Of a DNA stretch of 64,000 nucleotides, positions 25,495 to 34,227 are shown piece after piece. A program made the translations under genes and the position numbers. The stretch is from Adlercreutzia sp. ZJ141 (GTDB taxonomy: Bacteria > Actinomycetota > Coriobacteriia > Coriobacteriales > Eggerthellaceae). The notes beneath the pieces are model-generated. The model saw nothing but the letters and a program-made list of their open reading frames with translations, ran no database searches and was not told the origin of the DNA. Within the stretch, counting starts at the first letter, position 1. Each line of letters opens with the position of its first letter. The stretch spans positions 1 to 64,000 of the forward strand of contig NZ_JAAKEB010000011.1 in assembly GCF_011038965.1 (NCBI RefSeq). The letters run 5' to 3'.

Positions 25495-26136
25495 TTACAA
25501 AGGCTTCTTCTGAGCCATACCAACGTTTCGTGGTAGTTTTATTATTGGTTTCCCTTGCTTCTTAAAGCAGATAATTCTACGTGTTTTATCATCTAAAGAA
25601 ACTGTTCGATCTGAAACGTATCTCATTGCAAGCTTTTCTTGTAACTCTAAAGCATGTCCCAATTCGTCATCATCAACGAGAGCTTTATAACAAACAAGTA
25701 AACCATTATCACAAAGCAAGGGACTCGATAGTTCCATAAGAATCGATAATTTAGCCAAGGCACGCGCTGTAACCACACTAAATTGCCCTGCTCTTTCCCT
25801 TCCAAGGTCTTCAATTCTTCCCGTATATGTTGATACATTTTCCAACTCAAGCGTTTTTATAAATGAATCAAGAATAGCGGTCTTTTTTCGTACGGAATCA
25901 ACTAAGAGGGTTTCACGACCTGTTTCAATGGCAAGCGGTATCCCTGGAAATCCAGCACCTGATCCAATATCAGCATATTTTCCTATAGGAGCGGCGTTTA
26001 TTTCTTCTAATCCAATAAGGGAATCAGCAACATGAAGTCTCATTCCCTCATTTAAAGAAGAAATACGTGTTATGTTTGTTATCTTATTTGCTTCAATAAC
26101 TAGCTCAAGATGCTTCCGAAGAAGATCGTCATGCAT
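25495..26136 (-). CDS. rsmG: 16S rRNA (guanine-N7) methyltransferase RsmG
   Basis: A 213-residue SAM-dependent methyltransferase that modifies G527 of 16S rRNA. The SAM-binding YADIGSGAGFPGIPLAI motif, followed by LVDSVRKKTAILDSF and VVTARALAKLSILMEL, is typical of RsmG/GidB. The ATG at 26136 (MHDDLLRKHLEL) has AAGGAG upstream; a longer frame to 26220 lacks a binding site. It sits between jag and parA, the usual order near bacterial origins, 99 bp ahead of parA. Confidence 0.96.
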   Translation of the reverse strand: MHDDLLRKHLELVIEANKITNITRISSLNEGMRLHVADSLIGLEEINAAPIGKYADIGSGAGFPGIPLAIETGRETLLVDSVRKKTAILDSFIKTLELENVSTYTGRIEDLGRERAGQFSVVTARALAKLSILMELSSPLLCDNGLLVCYKALVDDDELGHALELQEKLAMRYVSDRTVSLDDKTRRIICFKKQGKPIIKLPRNVGMAQKKPL

Positions 26137-26234
26137 GAAGGCTCCTTGGTTTTTAACTGGTTGAGCACTGTATCCTACCTGATTACTTATTTGTATACCA
26201 CAGTGGAACTTCATCTGCATGGCAAGAATAGAAA

Positions 26235-26269
26235 AAGACTCCCCAGCTATATCAGCACTTGGGAGTCTT
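26235..26269 (-). terminator. Terminator after jag
   Basis: Stem AAGACTCCC/GGGAGTCTT with a 17-base loop; on the minus strand it is followed by TTTCTATTC after the arm, giving a T-rich tail. It ends the rpmH-rnpA-yidD-yidC-jag transcript and separates it from rsmG-parAB. Confidence 0.8.
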
Positions 26270-26293
26270 CATAATCAAACTATGTATTCGATT

Positions 26294-26809
26294 TTATCGA
26301 GGAATAACCACTACATGACGAGCTGACCCTTCACCTTCGGATGCGGTTTCAACTCGATCATCATCACGAAGAGCAATATGAACAATACGCCGCTCATATG
26401 GAGTCATAGGTCGCAGTTTTACACACTTATGCTGAGATGCTGCCCGATTCGCAGATGAACGGGCAATAGACTCCAATTTCTCACGCTGACGCCCTTTATA
26501 TCCCTCAACATCAATGACAACCGGATAACGGAATCCAAGCGTTCTTAACGTAATAGCTGACACGAGAAATTGTAAAGAATCGAGTGTTTTCCCATGACGT
26601 CCAATAAGAACCGCAAGATCATCACCGGTGATATCTAGAATGAGTTCTCCTTCATCGCCTTCATATTCATCAATAACAATCTCACCAACATTGAAGTGCT
26701 TCAAAATATCTTTCAAAACACCAATAGCAGTATCAGCTATACGATCAATATCTTCGTCAGTGAGCTCAACATAGTCGTCAGGCTGCTCTTTTTCTAGCTC
26801 TTCAGCCAT
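26294..26809 (-). CDS. jag: KH-R3H RNA-binding protein Jag/KhpB
   Basis: A 171-residue cytoplasmic RNA-binding protein. After an acidic N-terminal segment comes a KH domain (LAVLIGRHGKTLDSLQFL with the GRHGKT loop) and an R3H domain (RPMTPYERRIVHIAL). In other Gram-positives KhpB acts with KhpA in small-RNA and cell-division control. The N-terminal Jag domain is reduced, as in several actinobacteria. It follows yidC on the same strand with a 43-bp gap that contains a parS site. Confidence 0.93.
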   Translation of the reverse strand: MAEELEKEQPDDYVELTDEDIDRIADTAIGVLKDILKHFNVGEIVIDEYEGDEGELILDITGDDLAVLIGRHGKTLDSLQFLVSAITLRTLGFRYPVVIDVEGYKGRQREKLESIARSSANRAASQHKCVKLRPMTPYERRIVHIALRDDDRVETASEGEGSARHVVVIPR

Positions 26810-26832
26810 AGTTGCTCCTTTAATCCACCAGT

Positions 26833-26848
26833 TGTTTCACGTGAAACA
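26833..26848. promoter_or_regulatory. parS site between yidC and jag
   Basis: Perfect TGTTTCACGTGAAACA, extended by three more symmetrical bases on each side (26830-26851). Confidence 0.95.
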
Positions 26849-26852
26849 ACTA

Positions 26853-27635
26853 TTAATGCCTCTTTTTGCCGCCTTTTTTCTTAGGGCGAGGCTTCTTTTC
26901 CTTCCTCGTCACATCAATCTCAATCGGCTGAACTTCGATCTCGTTCGATTCCTCTTCATCACGTTTACGCATAATACTCATTGCAATTTGCTGTTGTACA
27001 ACACCGAAGAGAGATGACACTCCCCAGAATAAAAGTACGCCCGCTGGCGAACTCCAACCAATCCACAGCATCATTAAGCTCATAAGACCAGACATAATGT
27101 ACATTTGCTGCTTTTGCTTAGGATCGGAGTTGTTCTTCTGCTGAAGAAACATTGGTAAGAATGTTGCTCCCGCGAACACAACCATCAAGATGACATAGGG
27201 TAAGAAAAAGAGAAATCCCTGACCAAGAGCCTGTGATGGTGTAGTAACCAAGCTAGGAACGAGATTATAGAACTCATACGTGCCCTGAACACGATCGCCC
27301 ATCTCGCGCAACACCTGAAACAACGCCATAAAAATTGGCATTTGTAGAAGCATTGGTAAACACCCAGCAAGCGGGTTGAATTTCGCTTCTGCGTACAATT
27401 TCTGCATCTCAACATTCATACGTTGAGGATCATCAGCATACTTCGACTGCAGTTGTTGGATCTTAGGCTGGATCTTCTGCATTTGATAGCTCGACTTCGA
27501 CTGCTTATGCACAATCGGAGCCATGATCAGGCGGAAGATGACGGTGATTATAATAATCGCCATTCCCCAGTCACCAACAAAGTCGTAGAAGAAACTGATG
27601 ATATCAAAGATCCAATCTTTGAATACCGACCACAT
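26853..27635 (-). CDS. yidC: Membrane protein insertase YidC
   Basis: A 260-residue Oxa1/YidC insertase that places proteins into the cytoplasmic membrane, alone or with SecYEG. It has the short Gram-positive form: an N-terminal membrane segment, the cytoplasmic hairpin (KMQPKIQQLQSKYADDPQRMN-like), and four further membrane segments including CLPMLLQMPIFMALF and VLLFWGVSSLFGVVQQ. The tail is very basic (KEKKPRPKKKGGKKRH), as expected for ribosome contact. No lipobox is evident at the N-terminus. It lies 52 bp after yidD and before jag. Confidence 0.95.
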   Translation of the reverse strand: MWSVFKDWIFDIISFFYDFVGDWGMAIIIITVIFRLIMAPIVHKQSKSSYQMQKIQPKIQQLQSKYADDPQRMNVEMQKLYAEAKFNPLAGCLPMLLQMPIFMALFQVLREMGDRVQGTYEFYNLVPSLVTTPSQALGQGFLFFLPYVILMVVFAGATFLPMFLQQKNNSDPKQKQQMYIMSGLMSLMMLWIGWSSPAGVLLFWGVSSLFGVVQQQIAMSIMRKRDEEESNEIEVQPIEIDVTRKEKKPRPKKKGGKKRH

Positions 27636-27687
27636 AATTCCTTCCTTCCTTTATATACCAAAGAGCACCACGTAGTACAGATCCCGC

Positions 27688-27921
27688 TCAGGGTACAGGA
27701 TCGTAACCATGTGGTCCTCCCGGACGACACCGTAGAATCCTCTTAATGGTGAGGATAAAACCTTTTTTGAACCCATATTTCCGAAAAGCGATCAAACTAT
27801 ACTGAGAACACGTTGGTTGAAATCGACAGCACGAGGGAAACAAAGGAGATATCGCAGCTTGATAAAACAAAATAACAAGCGTTGCTACTCGAACGGGAAG
27901 CTGTTTAATTCTGTCTATCAT
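27688..27921 (-). CDS. yidD: Membrane protein insertion efficiency factor YidD
   Basis: A 77-residue protein of the DUF37/YidD family: amphipathic N-terminal helix, then [25 protein letters not shown] and the C-terminal [14 protein letters not shown] signature. It aids YidC-dependent insertion at the membrane. The ATG at 27921 ([12 protein letters not shown]) gives a normal length and overlaps rnpA by 17 bp; a frame to 27978 adds 19 residues and is less likely. Confidence 0.93.
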   Translation of the reverse strand: MIDRIKQLPVRVATLVILFYQAAISPLFPSCCRFQPTCSQYSLIAFRKYGFKKGFILTIKRILRCRPGGPHGYDPVP

Positions 27922-28258
27922 AAACGGAATCTCGAACAAACCCAGCTTTTTGCGCTGTTTCGGTACATACACTGACAAGTGTTTTAAATGTAATACTATT
28001 CACATTTCTTTTCGCGAGAAATACCACATCAAAGCCTTTCCAGGGACCTCCCGCCAAATAACACGCCTCTCTCATGCGTCTCTTTGCACGGTTTCTCCAA
28101 ACAGCATTCCCTAACTTTTTTCCCGCTATAAAAGCAACACGACCATTAAGGTCGTGCCGCTTTGTTGGTAACACTATGAAAGTCAGGTAAGGCGTATGGA
28201 AACGCTTGCCAGAGGAAAAGAGATCGGAGATTTCCTGTTTCGATGTTATAGTCTCCAA
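27905..28258 (-). CDS. rnpA: Ribonuclease P protein component
   Basis: A 117-residue basic protein that assists RNase P RNA in tRNA 5' maturation. The conserved core [20 protein letters not shown] is present, as are the early [15 protein letters not shown] and FVVLP-like strands. The likely start is the TTG at 28258, with AAGGAAG about 8 bp upstream, giving the usual N-terminus; the frame stays open further but that part overlaps rpmH. It starts 13 bp after rpmH. Confidence 0.93.
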   Translation of the reverse strand: METITSKQEISDLFSSGKRFHTPYLTFIVLPTKRHDLNGRVAFIAGKKLGNAVWRNRAKRRMREACYLAGGPWKGFDVVFLAKRNVNSITFKTLVSVCTETAQKAGFVRDSVYDRQN

Positions 28259-28271
28259 CCTAAGCTTCCTT

Positions 28272-28406
28272 TTACACGCAAAGACGTTTACGTCCCTTGG
28301 CGCGGCGGCGAGCCAAAACCTTACGGCCGCTCTTGGTCGCCATACGAGCACGGAAACCGTGGCACTTAGCCCGCTTACGAGTGTTAGGTTGATACGTGCG
28401 CTTCAT
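28272..28406 (-). CDS. rpmH: 50S ribosomal protein L34
   Basis: A 44-residue, highly basic ribosomal protein beginning [18 protein letters not shown] and ending in KGRKRLCV, a near-standard L34. GGGAAA lies just upstream of the ATG at 28406. It is the first gene of the leftward rpmH-rnpA-yidD-yidC-jag operon, the classic neighbour of oriC and dnaA. Confidence 0.98.
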   Translation of the reverse strand: MKRTYQPNTRKRAKCHGFRARMATKSGRKVLARRRAKGRKRLCV

Positions 28407-29181
28407 ATTATTTCCCTTTCATGGTTAAGAGCAACTCCCAAATTATATACTGAATTCCCAGCTCGTCAACTGTTTTTCATAATTCATATTGATACCTAAA
28501 ACCTCCCCGGCTTTCATCACAGCCTTCCAATTTTCGTTTATATACCTGCAGTGTGAAGAGGAAAAACAAGGAAAGAAACGGGAATTATATAAGATAAGGA
28601 GTTCTTTCTCTTTTGTTATCCTGTATGTCGATCATGAAATTGTGGAAAATGTTGAAAACTTCGAAATCACTCATAAACCGTGGTGGAAAAACCTTTCTTT
28701 TCAATTTGTCAAGAGTGTTACCTTTTACATATGACATAGTGTTTCATCAGGCATTTAATAATACAAACATCTGTTTTGTCGCTTTTGACCTGGTATTTTA
28801 ATATTATTTAACAACAACATCTCTGAAAATTATTTTTTAAATCTTGTCAAATTAACGATTATCCTGTTCAAGTAGGTTTTCTCAGTTTTCGAACGATTCC
28901 CTTTTTGTTTTGAGAATTATTCAACAACTCATCTCTTCTTTCATTAGTTTTCCCCAATTTCCTATAGCTACTTTTCAATGTTTTCAACATTTCATGAATA
29001 AAAAGTTAAAAACCTGGGAAACCCCTTATGAATACGATATTTTCACCTGGATGAATAATGGAAACAGTAAAGGAAATTCTCTCTTTTCGCAGATGAATAG
29101 ATTCATTATCTAAATACAGCTACAATGAGCGCGGAATAATCTTGAAAAGTATGAAATATCAGGTCTGAAAACGGAAAACAA
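28407..29181. other. Candidate oriC: AT-rich gap with DnaA-box-like sites
   Basis: This 775-bp stretch between rpmH and the HATPase gene has no convincing gene and is strongly AT-rich. DnaA-box-like 9-mers are TGTGGAAAA (28641-28649, complement TTTTCCACA), TGTTGAAAA (28650-28658), GGTGGAAAA (28682-28690), TTTTCCCCA (28948-28956) and TTTTCAACA (28981-28989). Runs of A/T near 28795-28860 could be an unwinding element. It contains the change from leftward to rightward gene direction. Function as the origin is inferred. Confidence 0.65.
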
Positions 29182-29982
29182 TTGGAAAACCAGATCGAAC
29201 ATAACGAGAATCACCCTAATGTTTCCTTAGAAGAGGGAGGGTTTGATTACTCATACGTCCATACAATAGCTCGAATAGCCCGCTATGACGATAAGCTTGC
29301 CGCGCCACGCGTAATTGAGATTCAACCCGCTCCGACAGCCGATTTTATTGAAACACTCGCATCATCTATCGACCGCGAAGCACGCATGCTTGGAGGAACA
29401 ATTCCATATGCGGTCATTCGCGAAGTGTCCGAGAACTTTATTCATGCGCGATTCGAAGAGATCGTTGTGTCAATCCTTGACGACGGCAATACCATCAGAT
29501 TTGCTGACCAAGGGCCAGGTATCACCGATAAAACCAAAGCACAATTACCAGGTTTTACCTCAGCAATCGAACCGATGAAACGCTATATTCGAGGTGTTGG
29601 ATCCGGTTTACCTCTCACAAAAGAGTATCTCGATATGAAAAATGGAACAATTTCAATCGAGGATAATCTCGGAACGGGCGCAGTAGTAACCGTTAGTCTA
29701 AAACAACATTCCAGGTCTGCGTTTAATCAGCAGATGGTAGGTAATCGTAATCACTCAAGTATCCCTATACCCCCGTTAAATGAACGTCAACGTGACATTC
29801 TTAAATGCTTCGAATCTGAAGGGGCACTTGGGGTTACCGACGTGGTAAACCTTACTGGTTACCCAACTTCTTCAACCTATAAGGAACTTCAACGCCTCGA
29901 AGAAGCGGGATTATTGGAAAAAACAATGGGAAAGAAGAGAATTCTCACTGATATGGGATTTCAGGTAGCAAGCTCTTTGTAG
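29182..29982 (+). CDS. HATPase-domain protein with C-terminal winged helix, upstream of dnaA
   Basis: A 266-residue soluble protein. A GHKL/HATPase-type ATP-binding domain covers about residues 55-175: N-box EVSENFIHA (81-89), G1 DQGPGI (109-114), G2 GVGSGLPLTK (138-147) and a final GTGAVVTV. No histidine phosphoacceptor, sensor or membrane segment is seen. Residues 198-262 form a winged helix-turn-helix (ERQRDILKCFESEGALGVTDVV...). The start is probably the TTG at 29182; the upstream binding site is weak. It lies 112 bp before dnaA on the same strand, in the origin. Combining an anti-sigma/kinase-like ATPase with a DNA-binding domain suggests a transcriptional or origin regulator; the function is not known to me. 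Confidence 0.8.
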   Translation: MENQIEHNENHPNVSLEEGGFDYSYVHTIARIARYDDKLAAPRVIEIQPAPTADFIETLASSIDREARMLGGTIPYAVIREVSENFIHARFEEIVVSILDDGNTIRFADQGPGITDKTKAQLPGFTSAIEPMKRYIRGVGSGLPLTKEYLDMKNGTISIEDNLGTGAVVTVSLKQHSRSAFNQQMVGNRNHSSIPIPPLNERQRDILKCFESEGALGVTDVVNLTGYPTSSTYKELQRLEEAGLLEKTMGKKRILTDMGFQVASSL

Positions 29983-30094
29983 AACGTTTCTCTTATGAAG
30001 CGCCCCATCGACCCTTATTTGATATAAAATCGGAAGTTACCCGAAGGCGCTCATAAGGAATAATCAGCAGACGAAACCTGGAGAGACGACTGCA

Positions 30095-31657
30095 ATGAAC
30101 AGCGAAAAACTCGAACATACCTGGAACGTACTATGTGAAACAGTTAAAGAGTACGAAGAGATCGATCCTGCTCAGATTAATGCATTCTTTTCCAGACTCC
30201 AACCTCAAGCGATGAGTGACGGTTTTCTCATGCTGACCGCTGATAACGAATTCATTAAAACCTGGATTGAACGGCATTACGTTGGCTATATCAAGCGCGC
30301 ACTCAGTGATGAATATGGAATACCATTCACTGTTGTGGTAGAAGTTGACGCTACACAGGGCTTATATTCACAACAAACCCAATCTAATACAGGAAATGTG
30401 CGCTCTACCTCCACGACAACAACCCAATCATCAGCGACAACAACCGAAGAGATAGCAAATATCTTTCAATCTTCTGAGCTAGAACAACTAACAAATAAGA
30501 AGGAAGATCAAATAATACAAAGGTCACAGGTATTTGACCAATTATCAATTCAACCCAACGATTTTTCGGTTAAAAGGTATTCCAGTGGGCGCATGTGTGA
30601 CAGCGTAACAGGGGCCCTAACTTTCGAGAATTTCGTCATCGGCGATTCGAATCGAATGGCATATCATATGGCGGTGTCAGTTGCTGAAGTACCCGGAAAG
30701 AAGACACTTAATCCTTTGTTTATTTATGGACGATCTGGATTAGGAAAAACTCATTTACTTCGCGCTATACAAAACTATATCAACGAGACGCAACCCCATC
30801 TCCAGACAATCTATGTCGATTCTGCTGAACTGTTGTCGGACTATATGGATGCCAGCGCCGCACATGACAAGGAAAAACAGAGTTATCGTAACTTTAAGAA
30901 TAAATACGAAGAAGCTGACGTATTACTTATTGACGACGTTCAATGGCTTCAAGGTAAGAAACAAACCCTCGACATCGTGTTTCAGATCTTCAACAAGCTT
31001 ATTGATGAGGGAAAACAAGTAGTTCTCTCCGCCGACCGTGCACCAAAGAATATCGATATCGATGAGCGTTACATCAGCAGGTTTAATTCGGGCGGTACGT
31101 TTGATATCCAACCACCCGAATTTGAAACCAAGCTCGGTATCGTGCGTAGTTTTATCAGCGAATATAAAGAAAACGAACATGATGATAATTTCGTCATCCC
31201 TGAAGATATCCAGATGTATATCGCAGAAAGTTCGAGTTCAAACATTCGAGAACTAAAAAGCGCAGTAACCAAGGTGATATACCAAATTTCCTTGGTTAGT
31301 TCTAAGAATATTACGCTCGACGACGTAAAAAAACTGCTTGAGAATCATTTTACCGGCGGGCCATCACGGAGAGTTACTATCGCTGATATTCAAAAAACAG
31401 TCGAGGGCTTCTATAAGGTCAACCATAACGATTTAGTAGGAAAAAAACGTACGCGTGAGATCAAGTATGCTCGTCAAGTGGCTATTTATCTCTGTCGACA
31501 AATCCTCGATTTACCATACAACGACATAGGAAAGAAATTCTCCCGAGACCACTCGACCGTCATGTATTCAGTTTCTATCATTGAAGAGAAAATGAAAGAA
31601 AACCGAGAGTTGCGTGAGGAAATTGAAACATTACGCCAGCTCATTCAAGAAATTTAG
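30095..31657 (+). CDS. dnaA: Chromosomal replication initiator DnaA
   Basis: A 520-residue AAA+ initiator that binds DnaA boxes and melts oriC. Domain I is recognisable (TWNVLCETVKEYEEIDP, ADNEFIKTWIERHY), followed by a Ser/Thr/Gln-rich linker (about 90-160), an AAA+ core with Walker A GRSGLGKTH (from about residue 212) and Walker B LLIDDVQW (about 278), and domain IV with the DNA-binding signature RDHSTVMYSVS. ATG at 30095 follows CTGGAGAG. It is followed by dnaN after 252 bp. The longer linker accounts for the length above a minimal DnaA. Confidence 0.98.
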   Translation: MNSEKLEHTWNVLCETVKEYEEIDPAQINAFFSRLQPQAMSDGFLMLTADNEFIKTWIERHYVGYIKRALSDEYGIPFTVVVEVDATQGLYSQQTQSNTGNVRSTSTTTTQSSATTTEEIANIFQSSELEQLTNKKEDQIIQRSQVFDQLSIQPNDFSVKRYSSGRMCDSVTGALTFENFVIGDSNRMAYHMAVSVAEVPGKKTLNPLFIYGRSGLGKTHLLRAIQNYINETQPHLQTIYVDSAELLSDYMDASAAHDKEKQSYRNFKNKYEEADVLLIDDVQWLQGKKQTLDIVFQIFNKLIDEGKQVVLSADRAPKNIDIDERYISRFNSGGTFDIQPPEFETKLGIVRSFISEYKENEHDDNFVIPEDIQMYIAESSSSNIRELKSAVTKVIYQISLVSSKNITLDDVKKLLENHFTGGPSRRVTIADIQKTVEGFYKVNHNDLVGKKRTREIKYARQVAIYLCRQILDLPYNDIGKKFSRDHSTVMYSVSIIEEKMKENRELREEIETLRQLIQEI

Positions 31658-31909
31658 GAAAAGTGGACAACATGATAAAACATGACTCAAATATGACTGA
31701 TAACCACCAATCGATAGGGGAAAGATAATTTCAGCAATAAAACAGGTGGATATCTTGGAGAGATTTACACTGTATTCAAGAACGAACATTTTCACTCTCA
31801 TATGCGGTTTTAACAGTTTTCCACTTTTTAACCGTCGTTATTATTGTTGTTATTCAAAAACCAATAGATATAGAAGAAACAACGAATCACTGTAGGGAAG
31901 GAAATAATC
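31658..31909. other. dnaA-dnaN spacer with DnaA-box-like sites
   Basis: No gene is seen. AGTGGACAA (31662-31670, complement TTGTCCACT) and TTTTCCACT (31817-31825) are close to actinobacterial DnaA boxes, and the region is AT-rich, so it may be a second part of the origin or a control region for dnaN. Confidence 0.5.
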
Positions 31910-33010
31910 GTGAGATTCAGTATTAATCAATCAGAGCTGCAAAATGCACTATCTGTCGTTTTAAAGGGAATTTCAACCCGGTCGACACTTCCCGTACTTT
32001 CAGGTATTTATATCGATGCAAATAATGACTCATTAACACTGCAAACAACCGACTTATCGTTATCTATCCAGTACACTGTTGCGGCACTCATTGATACACC
32101 CGGACGTGTAGTTGTTCCGGGTAAGCTGTTTAGTGAAATCGTAAAGAGTCTTCCTGATGCGGCAGTTCATTTCGCATTGGAAGGAGAGTCAGCTATTATT
32201 ACGTGTGATGCAGCTTCTTTCTCAATTAAGACACTCGATGCAGAGGAATTCCCAGGCTTTCCTCACGTGGATGTCCATCAAAAGATACGAATTCCTTTCT
32301 TGAAGTTATCTTCTATGGTTAAGAAAGTTGCACGCGTAGTGTCGAAAGATGAAAGTCGTGCCATTCTTACTGGCGTACTGATCACATTAGAAGAAACAAC
32401 CTTGAAGATGGTGGCAACCGATTCATATCGCCTTGCTATCGCTGAATCAGAGGTTCCTGAGGCCGCAGCTGACAACTTTGAAGCTGTTATTTCAGGACCT
32501 TTTTTACAAGAAATTGCAGCTATGGTGAAGTCTGATGACGATGTAACTATTGCCTTAGCGGAAAACCAAATCGTCGTAACATATCATGACACTATGCTTA
32601 TTAATCGCCGTATTGAAGGATCATTCCCAAATTATCGCCAACTACTACCTAAAACATGTACTACACGCGTTGCTATGGATAAGAACCATTTAGTGTCTGC
32701 TGTAAAGCGTGCGTCGTTACTGATTCAGACATCATCACCGGTGCGTTTCTCTATTGATACCGAAGTACAAGCGGTACAGGTGTCCTCGGCGGCTCACGAT
32801 ATCGGATCAGCTCAGGAAGTTGTTTCGTGTGAAGCTGAAGGTGAATCGGTTGAGATTGCATTTAACTATACTTATGTGCTTGATGGATTGGCGGCAATTG
32901 ATACTGATCAGGTATTTCTTGAGGTTAATGAGGGTATGAAACCAGGAATATTTAAATCGGATAACCCGGATAATTTCCTTTATCTCGTTATGCCAGTGCG
33001 TATTTCTTAA
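31910..33010 (+). CDS. dnaN: DNA polymerase III beta clamp
   Basis: A 366-residue protein forming the dimeric sliding clamp that tethers DNA polymerase III. N-terminal MRFSINQSELQNALSVVLKGI, the middle TLKMVATDSYRLAIAE and FPNYRQLLPK, and the C-terminal YLVMPVRIS are all standard. The start is the GTG at 31910, preceded by GGGAAGGAAA. It lies between dnaA and recF as usual, 14 bp before recF, so these are probably co-transcribed. Confidence 0.98.
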   Translation: MRFSINQSELQNALSVVLKGISTRSTLPVLSGIYIDANNDSLTLQTTDLSLSIQYTVAALIDTPGRVVVPGKLFSEIVKSLPDAAVHFALEGESAIITCDAASFSIKTLDAEEFPGFPHVDVHQKIRIPFLKLSSMVKKVARVVSKDESRAILTGVLITLEETTLKMVATDSYRLAIAESEVPEAAADNFEAVISGPFLQEIAAMVKSDDDVTIALAENQIVVTYHDTMLINRRIEGSFPNYRQLLPKTCTTRVAMDKNHLVSAVKRASLLIQTSSPVRFSIDTEVQAVQVSSAAHDIGSAQEVVSCEAEGESVEIAFNYTYVLDGLAAIDTDQVFLEVNEGMKPGIFKSDNPDNFLYLVMPVRIS

Positions 33011-33024
33011 AACAGCGGTGTTGT

Positions 33025-34227
33025 GTGAGCTTAACAATTCGCCATATTACCCTGTCGAATTTCCGCAGTTATGCGGCATTTGAGTTGTCTGACATAGGGC
33101 CGCTCACTATTCTGGTTGGACCGAATGCGACTGGGAAGACGAATCTCATGGAAGCATTGCGCTTAGTAACGGCGCAACGTACACTTCGGCATGCTTCCAC
33201 CGATCAGCTGGTTCGAAAAGATTGTAACTATACATCGATAACAGCGGATATAAGTGATGGTAATCGTCAGCTTTCCTTAGAGACTCGCATAATTGATAAT
33301 AAACGTCACTATTTGTTGAATGGTAAATCAAAACGCAATGGAGATATGAAAGGGGTAATTCCTTCAGTCGCCTTTGTTCCGGATGATTTAAATCTTGCAA
33401 AAGGATCGATGTCCACTCGTCGTCAAGCAGTTGATGCTCTTGGAGAACAACTGTCAATGAACCATTATCTGATCCGGAAAGACTATGAGAAGTTGCTTAA
33501 GCATAAAAACTCTGCATTAAAGGAAGGTTGTGAACCGGATGTATTAGATGCGGTGAATGAGATAATCGTAACCGTTGGTGCTCAACTTACCTGTTACCGT
33601 GCAGCGCTATTTTCAAAGCTCATGGTTTATTTAGCATCATTTTATCAAGAGATAACGGATGAAAAAGAAACAGTATCGGGGTACTATATTCCTTCATGGG
33701 AGCGTGATAGTGAAAGCGTTTTAACCTATGAATATAATCACATACCGTACGTTCGTGATGAAGCAAGAGATTTATTACGTGCTTGTCTTAATCAACGAAA
33801 AGGAGAAGAACTAGCGCGGCGGCGATCTCTTGTTGGTCCGCATGCTGATACCATTGAGTTTCAAATTGACGGGATGAACGTGGCAGCATACGGTAGTCAA
33901 GGTCAACAACGGTCGTTAGTGTTAGCATTTAAGCTCGCTGAGGTAGCTCTTATTCATGAAATACTAGGTCAACAGCCGATCATTCTCCTAGACGACGTAA
34001 TGAGTGAACTTGATGATGATCGTCGTCAATCACTAATATCATTCTTATCAAAAGACATGCAAACATTTATTACTACAGCACACCTTGACTACTTTGATAA
34101 CGAAACACTCTACCGCGCGCGTGTGGTTACATTAGGAAAAGAGAAGGGGAGTACCTTTATCGAACGTGATACGCCCCCATTTTCTGGAAGGGAGGCGTTG
34201 AATGAAGCGGTTAAATGTGGGTATTAA
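33025..34227 (+). CDS. recF: DNA repair and replication protein RecF
   Basis: A 400-residue SMC-like ATPase that helps load RecA at gapped DNA. N-terminal ITLSNFRSYAAFEL with Walker A GPNATGKTNL, the signature region AYGSQGQQRSLVLAFKLAE, and Walker B ILLDDVMSELDDDRR are present. The start is the GTG at 33025. It overlaps the next gene (dciA-like) by 26 bp, indicating a tight operon dnaN-recF-dciA. Confidence 0.97.
   Translation: MSLTIRHITLSNFRSYAAFELSDIGPLTILVGPNATGKTNLMEALRLVTAQRTLRHASTDQLVRKDCNYTSITADISDGNRQLSLETRIIDNKRHYLLNGKSKRNGDMKGVIPSVAFVPDDLNLAKGSMSTRRQAVDALGEQLSMNHYLIRKDYEKLLKHKNSALKEGCEPDVLDAVNEIIVTVGAQLTCYRAALFSKLMVYLASFYQEITDEKETVSGYYIPSWERDSESVLTYEYNHIPYVRDEARDLLRACLNQRKGEELARRRSLVGPHADTIEFQIDGMNVAAYGSQGQQRSLVLAFKLAEVALIHEILGQQPIILLDDVMSELDDDRRQSLISFLSKDMQTFITTAHLDYFDNETLYRARVVTLGKEKGSTFIERDTPPFSGREALNEAVKCGY

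Noticed and set aside
28489-29113. Short frames in the origin gap (for example 28489-28734 and 28910-29113)
   Set aside because: AT-rich, no ribosome-binding sites, no protein-like composition; better explained as origin DNA.
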